In this document: in pieces, positions 59,584-64,000 of the stretch
Layout of the letters: each line of letters starts with the position of its first letter
Numbering within the stretch: the first letter of the stretch is position 1
DNA from: Nitrosarchaeum sp.
GTDB taxonomy: Archaea; Thermoproteota; Nitrososphaeria; Nitrososphaerales; Nitrosopumilaceae
Direction of reading: 5' to 3'
NCBI GenBank assembly: GCA_025699025.1
Contig: JAILWJ010000001.1
Coordinates: forward strand, 692,391 to 756,390
DNA length: 64,000 bases
Made by a program: the position numbers and the translations under genes
Notes under the pieces: model-generated
What the model was told of the DNA's origin: nothing
Databases searched by the model: none
What the model saw: the letters and a program-made list of their open reading frames with translations, nothing else

Positions 59584-60456
59584 GTGAATCGAATTTTAAT
59601 CATAGGAATAATTCTAGTCATTGCTATTCTGATAGTCATTGCATTTACATACAGGATTCAAGATGCGGGCGAATCCACAAATGCAGATGACAAATCTCCA
59701 ATCACTACTAATGTGGTATATGACAATTCATTATTCCTCATCCATAAAAATGCAGATGATTTTATTGGAAAAGATGAAAATAATGAAGACATGTTCTCAA
59801 GATACCTGCTGTCACCAAAAAACGACAATCAGCAACTATATGATTCGCTAGGACCAAAAAATGCAAACCATACAACAGTGGTAATCATACCAATATTTAC
59901 AGCACTGGCATATCACAATCCAGGATTTTACAACTATTACGCAGGTACATGTGATGAGTCGTGTCTTACCGTAGGCGGATCTGCAGTGAATTCTTCACTA
60001 AAATATGATTATCGTTCAAGTGCCATGGCAAACCAGGTTTTTGAAATTCTTGGATATGACAGAATTTCAGATGCAGATGTACACATGGAGCCGGCCATAC
60101 TGAAAGAATATGATCGCGTGATTCTTTTACACAACGAATATGTGACAAGAGAAATGTTTGATGCCATAACAAGCCATCCAAAAGTAATCTATCTTTATCC
60201 AAATGCACTGCATGCAGAAGTACATGCCGATGTGGAAACAAGTTCAATTACTCTGATCAGAGGGCACGGATATCCTCAAAAAGAGATCAGAAATGGGTTT
60301 GACTGGGAGCATGACAATACCAACCCCTACGAATATGATAAAGAATGCAAAAACTGGGAATTCTATGAGATAAACAATGGCATGATGCTAAACTGTTATC
60401 CAGAAAACATAATTTTCAGCGACATTGAATTTCTTCAAACAATACGTGATTTGTAG
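59584..60456 (+). CDS. Secreted or membrane-anchored hypothetical protein (290 aa)
   Basis: GTG start; N-terminal anchor (about 4-22), then an extracellular domain with no assigned family. It contains CDESCLTVGG near 121-130 and, at the C-terminus, CKNWEFYEINNGMMLNCYPEN, so disulfides are likely. It follows the DsbA-like gene in head-to-head order, with about 150 bp between starts. Confidence 0.68.
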   Translation: MNRILIIGIILVIAILIVIAFTYRIQDAGESTNADDKSPITTNVVYDNSLFLIHKNADDFIGKDENNEDMFSRYLLSPKNDNQQLYDSLGPKNANHTTVVIIPIFTALAYHNPGFYNYYAGTCDESCLTVGGSAVNSSLKYDYRSSAMANQVFEILGYDRISDADVHMEPAILKEYDRVILLHNEYVTREMFDAITSHPKVIYLYPNALHAEVHADVETSSITLIRGHGYPQKEIRNGFDWEHDNTNPYEYDKECKNWEFYEINNGMMLNCYPENIIFSDIEFLQTIRDL

Positions 60457-60545
60457 AACAACACAATATCACAAAGGACAACAACAGTCAAATTTACAAG
60501 CATGGAATTAAGACAATCTATTTTACTAAAGAAATCTGAAAATAT

Positions 60546-61604
60546 GTGATGAATCAGCAAGAGCAATCCGAAATATTTTCATCTGAATGGCTATTGTTAA
60601 ATCAATTTCTTCACAAGATGAAAGAGGTAAGCACATCATGTGTATCAGTCTATTATCCCTATGGCAGGGGACATGAGACCATATCCCTGCTTGATGAAAC
60701 AAAGCAAAATGCAGAAGTAGAAAAAATCGAGTCAGAGATTCAAAAAAGAATAAAACATCTCAGAAAAAACCCATCGTCAATCGGAAAATTTACAAAAACA
60801 TTTTGTATTTTTGGATGGACTGAAAATAACAAAATAAACATTGAGAAAGTAGGCACATCAAAAAAACTACCATACATTTACATGGTAAGCAAAAAACCAT
60901 TTCTCAAGCCATTTTACGACGTTCTAAAAACACAGCAGCGAATAGTGTTGATAATCCTTGATCAAAAATCAGCTTGGATACAGAAATTTTACGGAAGTAA
61001 AATAATACAAGAATCCAAGATAAAAATAGACTTGCGGGGAAGGCACAAAAAAGGGGGACAGAGTCAGGGACGATTCTTAAGAGCAAGACAGACCAAGATA
61101 CATGTTTTTTACAAGAAAGTTGCAAACAGAGTAAAGACAATGGGGACAGATTCGGAATTAATCCTCATTGGAGGAGCAGGTCAAGCAAAGACAGAGTTTT
61201 TTGATGAAATTGATTCAGAAATAGCAAAGAAATGCAGATTTGTAGAGAACATATCTTTTTCCACATCCCAAGATGAAACATATAAAAAAATAATTCATCA
61301 TTTGTATCAACACAGAAAAAAACAAGTAAGAGAAACCATAGAGAGATATCACAGGCTGATTAAAGAGGGTTTAACTGCAAAAAGAAACACGGTGATCTTT
61401 AGAGCATTAGAACTAGGAGCAGTCGATACACTGATTGTTTCAGCAGATTATCATTCTGATTCCCAATTCAAAAAAATAATAAATATGCTAGAAACTGCAA
61501 AAAAGACTTCAGCTAAAATAGAGTTTGTAACGTCACCAAAAATAATCAAACAATTAGAGATTGAGGACTCTGTGGTGGCAATACTTCGTTACAAGATAAA
61601 ATAA
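60546..61604 (+). CDS. eRF1-family GGQ protein (Vms1/VLRF1-like)
   Basis: 352 residues. Central domain has RHKKGGQSQGRFLRARQ (GGQ at 170-172), the peptidyl-tRNA hydrolysis loop of class I release factors, and the C-terminal part ALELGAVDTLIVSADY of domain 3. The N-terminal region has no NIKS decoding motif, so it cannot read stop codons as aRF1 does. Vms1/ANKZF1-like VLRF1 proteins free peptide from stalled large subunits with such a core, and I propose that role. A divergent aRF1 is the alternative. Confidence 0.75.
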   Translation: MMNQQEQSEIFSSEWLLLNQFLHKMKEVSTSCVSVYYPYGRGHETISLLDETKQNAEVEKIESEIQKRIKHLRKNPSSIGKFTKTFCIFGWTENNKINIEKVGTSKKLPYIYMVSKKPFLKPFYDVLKTQQRIVLIILDQKSAWIQKFYGSKIIQESKIKIDLRGRHKKGGQSQGRFLRARQTKIHVFYKKVANRVKTMGTDSELILIGGAGQAKTEFFDEIDSEIAKKCRFVENISFSTSQDETYKKIIHHLYQHRKKQVRETIERYHRLIKEGLTAKRNTVIFRALELGAVDTLIVSADYHSDSQFKKIINMLETAKKTSAKIEFVTSPKIIKQLEIEDSVVAILRYKIK

Positions 61605-61657
61605 ACGTCCCAATGTAAAATGTGGGAAAAAATACAATTAAAGAGGAATATTATAGG

Positions 61658-62068
61658 TTAGCTTTTGATTCGCATGATTTTTGTTCTATCCATGACTTTC
61701 CAATATTCAACATTTTGATTATTTTCCAGTTTGCCTTTTACCTCATCATCTACCAGCGTCACGTCAATTGTCTCAAATGTCTCCGAATCCATAATTTGAT
61801 AAGTTTCTCCAATAATTGAAATGATTTGTCCGACTCGTTTGTCAATTAGAGGTACGTGAACCTGCATGCTGACAGGGCCAACATGGGGTCTTTTTTGTTC
61901 ATCAAAGACGCCAACACCTACAATTCTTGCTTTGGCAGCACCATGTTTTCCTGGTTTTGACGTATCGTATTCTACTATTCGACACGGTTCGCCAGTTGCC
62001 TGATCACCGACTGGCAACAAGATGTAAGAACCAATTTTTAATGAACCAAGATCTGCGGGTTTACTCAT
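61658..62068 (-). CDS. aif5A: Translation initiation factor 5A
   Basis: Helps the ribosome over difficult peptide sequences. 136 residues: N-terminal beta domain with the hypusine loop SKPGKHG (Lys41 in that loop is the modification site), and an OB-like C-terminal domain VPLIDKRVGQIISI. Full length. Downstream of an unknown 203-aa gene on the same strand. Confidence 0.96.
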   Translation of the reverse strand: MSKPADLGSLKIGSYILLPVGDQATGEPCRIVEYDTSKPGKHGAAKARIVGVGVFDEQKRPHVGPVSMQVHVPLIDKRVGQIISIIGETYQIMDSETFETIDVTLVDDEVKGKLENNQNVEYWKVMDRTKIMRIKS

Positions 62069-62102
62069 GAGAAAGCAGGTTTCTGTCGAATATTTAACTT
62101 TT

Positions 62103-62714
62103 CTACTTTAGTACATCCAAAATCGAAAGACTGACCAAATTTGTCATTGTAAGTCCTTTTCTGTTGATATCACGTCTTGTTTCATCACAATATTTTTTTA
62201 CACTTTGATGACTCTTCTCGCTTGTAACTTCAATAACCACTATGTTGTCACTATATGGAAAAGTAAATTTTGAAGGAACAGTGCAAAAAGTATCCAGAAA
62301 TCCCAATCCAGCAATGTGGATCTTGTCTCTTTTTATCAAAAGATGTGCAATATCTTGCAAATCCTCACCAGACTCGCCGTACTCCAGGTAGTAAACTGAA
62401 ACAAAATTTGTAATTCCTTTAGTTTCTCGCTCAAACAGATCATCTCGGATGTTAAAAACAAACGATGTTTTTTCTTGATTATGTTTTGCCAAGTCCTTTG
62501 AGATTATGCTGCTGTCTTTGAATTTTGCCAAGAGATAATGGTTTGTAGAGTCAGAAAAGTAGGGTTTGCTTTCACTAGAAAACGTCCCAGTAACAAAATA
62601 TAATTTTTCAATATTTTTTGACGATGCCCATTTTTCCTTTAATTCAATGGATTCATGATTGTGAAGATATGGGGCACATACATAACCAAAATACGACAAT
62701 TCTAGCTGGGACAC
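62103..62714 (-). CDS. Conserved hypothetical protein (203 aa)
   Basis: Alpha/beta soluble protein; no metal or nucleotide motif found. KFTFPYSDNIVVIEVTSEK and HIAGLGFLDTFCTV are likely core strands; some Cys (C13, C145, C175) without pair pattern. Precedes aif5A on the same strand by about 35 bp, so an operon is likely. I do not recognise a family. Confidence 0.6.
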   Translation of the reverse strand: MSQLELSYFGYVCAPYLHNHESIELKEKWASSKNIEKLYFVTGTFSSESKPYFSDSTNHYLLAKFKDSSIISKDLAKHNQEKTSFVFNIRDDLFERETKGITNFVSVYYLEYGESGEDLQDIAHLLIKRDKIHIAGLGFLDTFCTVPSKFTFPYSDNIVVIEVTSEKSHQSVKKYCDETRRDINRKGLTMTNLVSLSILDVLK

Positions 62715-62794
62715 GCACCAATTCGTAAAAAAGAGTATTTATGCCATTTGGAAAAGCTCGATCTTTTAGAATATTTGACGTCTTCGATAGTTTT

Positions 62795-62800
62795 TTAATA
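62795..62800 (+). promoter_or_regulatory. TATA element of tRNA-Tyr
   Basis: TTAATA within TTTTTTAATA, centred about 26 nt before the first tRNA base at 62823, the distance expected of an archaeal TATA box. Confidence 0.5.
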
Positions 62801-62822
62801 CTAGTATACTTCGTGATTTTGT

Positions 62823-62947
62823 CCCAAGCTAGCTCAGCCTGGTAGAGCTTCCGGCTGTAGTTGTTGGCTTAGAGGCTGACCGAATAACAGCATATCAGGC
62901 ATACAGAAACCGGGTTGTCGAAGGTTCAATTCCTTCGCTTGGGACCA
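62823..62947 (+). tRNA. tRNA-Tyr (GTA) with a 48-nt intron
   Basis: Mature parts fold: acceptor CCCAAGC/GCTTGGG (a C1-G72 pair, as for archaeal tRNA-Tyr), D stem GCTC/GAGC, anticodon stem TCCGG/CCGGG, T arm GAAGG-TTCAATT-CCTTC, discriminator A and an encoded CCA (62945-62947). Exon 1 ends at 62860 (position 37) and exon 2 begins at 62909 (position 38), so the intron is 62861-62908, in the canonical 37/38 site cut by the splicing endonuclease. Anticodon GTA at 62857-62859. Confidence 0.93.
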
Positions 62948-63029
62948 CAACCCCTTCTAAATAATAAAAATAAAAAAGACTAATTTAAGAAAACAAAAAT
63001 GACTCTTAAATTATAAAAAATTTCTTTGT

Positions 63030-63221
63030 CTATGCTGTTTTTTTGACCTTTTGTGCGGCTGGTCCTTTTTGTCCTTGTCCTACTTCAAACTCTACTTTAT
63101 CGCCTTCATTGATGAATCCATCAACATCTGATTTGTGGACGAATAAATCGTCACCAGATTCTCTTTCGATAAAACCAAAGCCCTTTGTACGGTTGAACCA
63201 TTTTACTGTGCCTTGTTCCAT
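63030..63221 (-). CDS. Cold-shock domain protein (Csp type)
   Basis: 63 residues, single OB-fold: [18 protein letters not shown] (RNP1) and [12 protein letters not shown] (RNP2). Binds single-stranded RNA or DNA as an RNA chaperone. Cold-shock domain proteins are less usual in archaea than in bacteria but present in marine lineages. Confidence 0.95.
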   Translation of the reverse strand: MEQGTVKWFNRTKGFGFIERESGDDLFVHKSDVDGFINEGDKVEFEVGQGQKGPAAQKVKKTA

Positions 63222-63302
63222 TTGATATGGAAGAATACAAGCCCGTATATTAAGTTGGCAATCAAAAGAGGCTTGAATAATAGAGGAGAAAATGCTCTAG
63301 GA

Positions 63303-63614
63303 TCAGAAATCTTTTGGGATGTGGCTGTTCTCTTTTAGCCATTCTACCTGGGGCAAAGTAAACCTCCAAACAATATCCCCTTGTTCGGATTCATTAAAAT
63401 CCCAGGGGGCAATAATTACAATGTCATTATCACGGATCCAAACCCGTCGTTTTAATTTTCCACGGATTCTACCGCGCCTAGTTATACCATCTGTGCATTT
63501 TATCAAAACGTTTTCTCCGCCTAGCATTTTAAGAACGCGGCCGAACATCTCACCCTCTTCAGGTAATCGAATTTCTTTCAGGTCGCTTTCGCTTTTTACT
63601 TGGCGTTTACCCAT
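63303..63614 (-). CDS. aif1A: Translation initiation factor 1A
   Basis: Archaeal eIF1A. 103 residues with an OB fold: GEMFGRVLKMLGGENVLIK, DGITRRGRIRGKLKRRVWIR, and an acidic C-terminal part. The ATG at 63614 (MGKRQ) is chosen over 63638 because the family starts there. About 80 bp upstream of the cold-shock gene. Confidence 0.95.
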   Translation of the reverse strand: MGKRQVKSESDLKEIRLPEEGEMFGRVLKMLGGENVLIKCTDGITRRGRIRGKLKRRVWIRDNDIVIIAPWDFNESEQGDIVWRFTLPQVEWLKENSHIPKDF

Positions 63615-63724
63615 GCCAGTAATGAACACTATCAGCATATAACTGTGGGGATTTTTGGAGAAAATTTCGTGATTTTTTGTTAAACAACAAAAGGAATTTT
63701 ATTAATACACGGCACAAACATTGC

Positions 63725-64000
63725 GTGGAATTCAAATGTGTAGAAGGATGCGCAGATTGTTGCATCAACAGAGAATATTATCCAAATAAAAAATTTGGGA
63801 AAATCGGAGTATTAATTCTGCCTGAAGAGAAACAAGAGATAGAAAACATGGCAAAAGAGAGAAAGATCAACGTATCAATGTTGCCAAGAATAGGAACGTC
63901 AAAAAATCAAAATGAAGTACCGACAATACTGGCATATCAGATGATGGGCAGAGAAAACAATGGCGATGTCTGTCCTTTTTTGGATACAGAGACGGAGAAT
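63725..64000 (+). CDS. YkgJ-type metal-binding protein (3' truncated)
   Basis: GTG-started frame open to the window end. EFKCVEGCADCCINREYYP and CPFLD carry the cysteine cluster of YkgJ/UPF0153-type Fe or Zn chelating proteins. At least 92 residues, length unknown. The start is the GTG at 63725, 110 bp after the aif1A start on the opposite strand. Confidence 0.75.
   Translation, partial: MEFKCVEGCADCCINREYYPNKKFGKIGVLILPEEKQEIENMAKERKINVSMLPRIGTSKNQNEVPTILAYQMMGRENNGDVCPFLDTETEN

Overview
The window is a chromosomal segment of a marine-type ammonia-oxidising archaeon (Nitrososphaerota/Thaumarchaeota, Nitrosopumilus-like). The evidence is low G+C, archaeal information-processing genes (TBP, S24e, S27ae, aIF5A, aIF1A, SRP54, Pus10, class I LysRS), a thaumarchaeal CdvB/ESCRT-III-like protein, the archaeal shikimate route (ADH synthase, type II DHQ synthase, GHMP shikimate kinase), a ThiD-ThiN fusion, an intron-bearing tRNA-Tyr and many very small zinc-finger or membrane proteins. 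Many genes look leaderless, with a TATA-like element about 25 nt before the start codon.

Layout. 1-9.4 kb: the 3' part of lysS, a coiled-coil protein, several microproteins, a ferritin next to an Nramp-related transporter, Tag glycosylase, a secreted dienelactone hydrolase and tbp. 9.4-15.5 kb: a CdvB-like protein, a three-gene helical/membrane cluster, tRNA-Arg(GCG), a methyltransferase, an aquaporin and a peroxiredoxin. 15.5-18.3 kb: two paralogous Pro/Ala/Lys-rich coiled-coil proteins sharing an exact 579-bp tract, with a zinc-ribbon gene between them. 18.3-21 kb: a UbiD-family decarboxylase convergent with mqnC (probably menaquinone synthesis). 21-30.3 kb: a complete co-directional aromatic amino-acid cluster from ADH synthase to prephenate dehydrogenase, interrupted only by a 322-bp gap that holds a GC-rich, strongly base-paired candidate RNA. 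30.3-34 kb: NUDIX, thiC with a structured leader, two small genes and thiDN. 34-44 kb: nucleotide-sugar genes, GalT-like protein, ApgM, DUF309, S24e/S27ae, and a dph6-srp54-pus10 operon. 44-50.3 kb: a cell-surface region with a repeat-bearing coiled-coil protein, a matrixin-like metalloprotease and a giant NHL/cadherin-like protein whose signal-peptide exon lies in another frame (one-base frameshift). 50.4-60.5 kb: CBS-TrkH potassium uptake, nitroreductase, MarR regulator with a divergent secreted protein, a membrane histidine kinase and a DsbA-like oxidoreductase. 60.5-64 kb: an eRF1-family GGQ protein resembling Vms1/VLRF1, aIF5A, tRNA-Tyr, a cold-shock protein, aIF1A and a partial YkgJ-type protein.

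Best candidates for undescribed biology are the twin LPKGF proteins with their 579-bp identity tract, the structured thiC leader, the GC-rich RNA between aroA and aroC, the frameshifted giant surface protein, and the three-gene helical/membrane cluster at 11.4-12.7 kb. I saw no insertion sequence, CRISPR array, rRNA or prophage.
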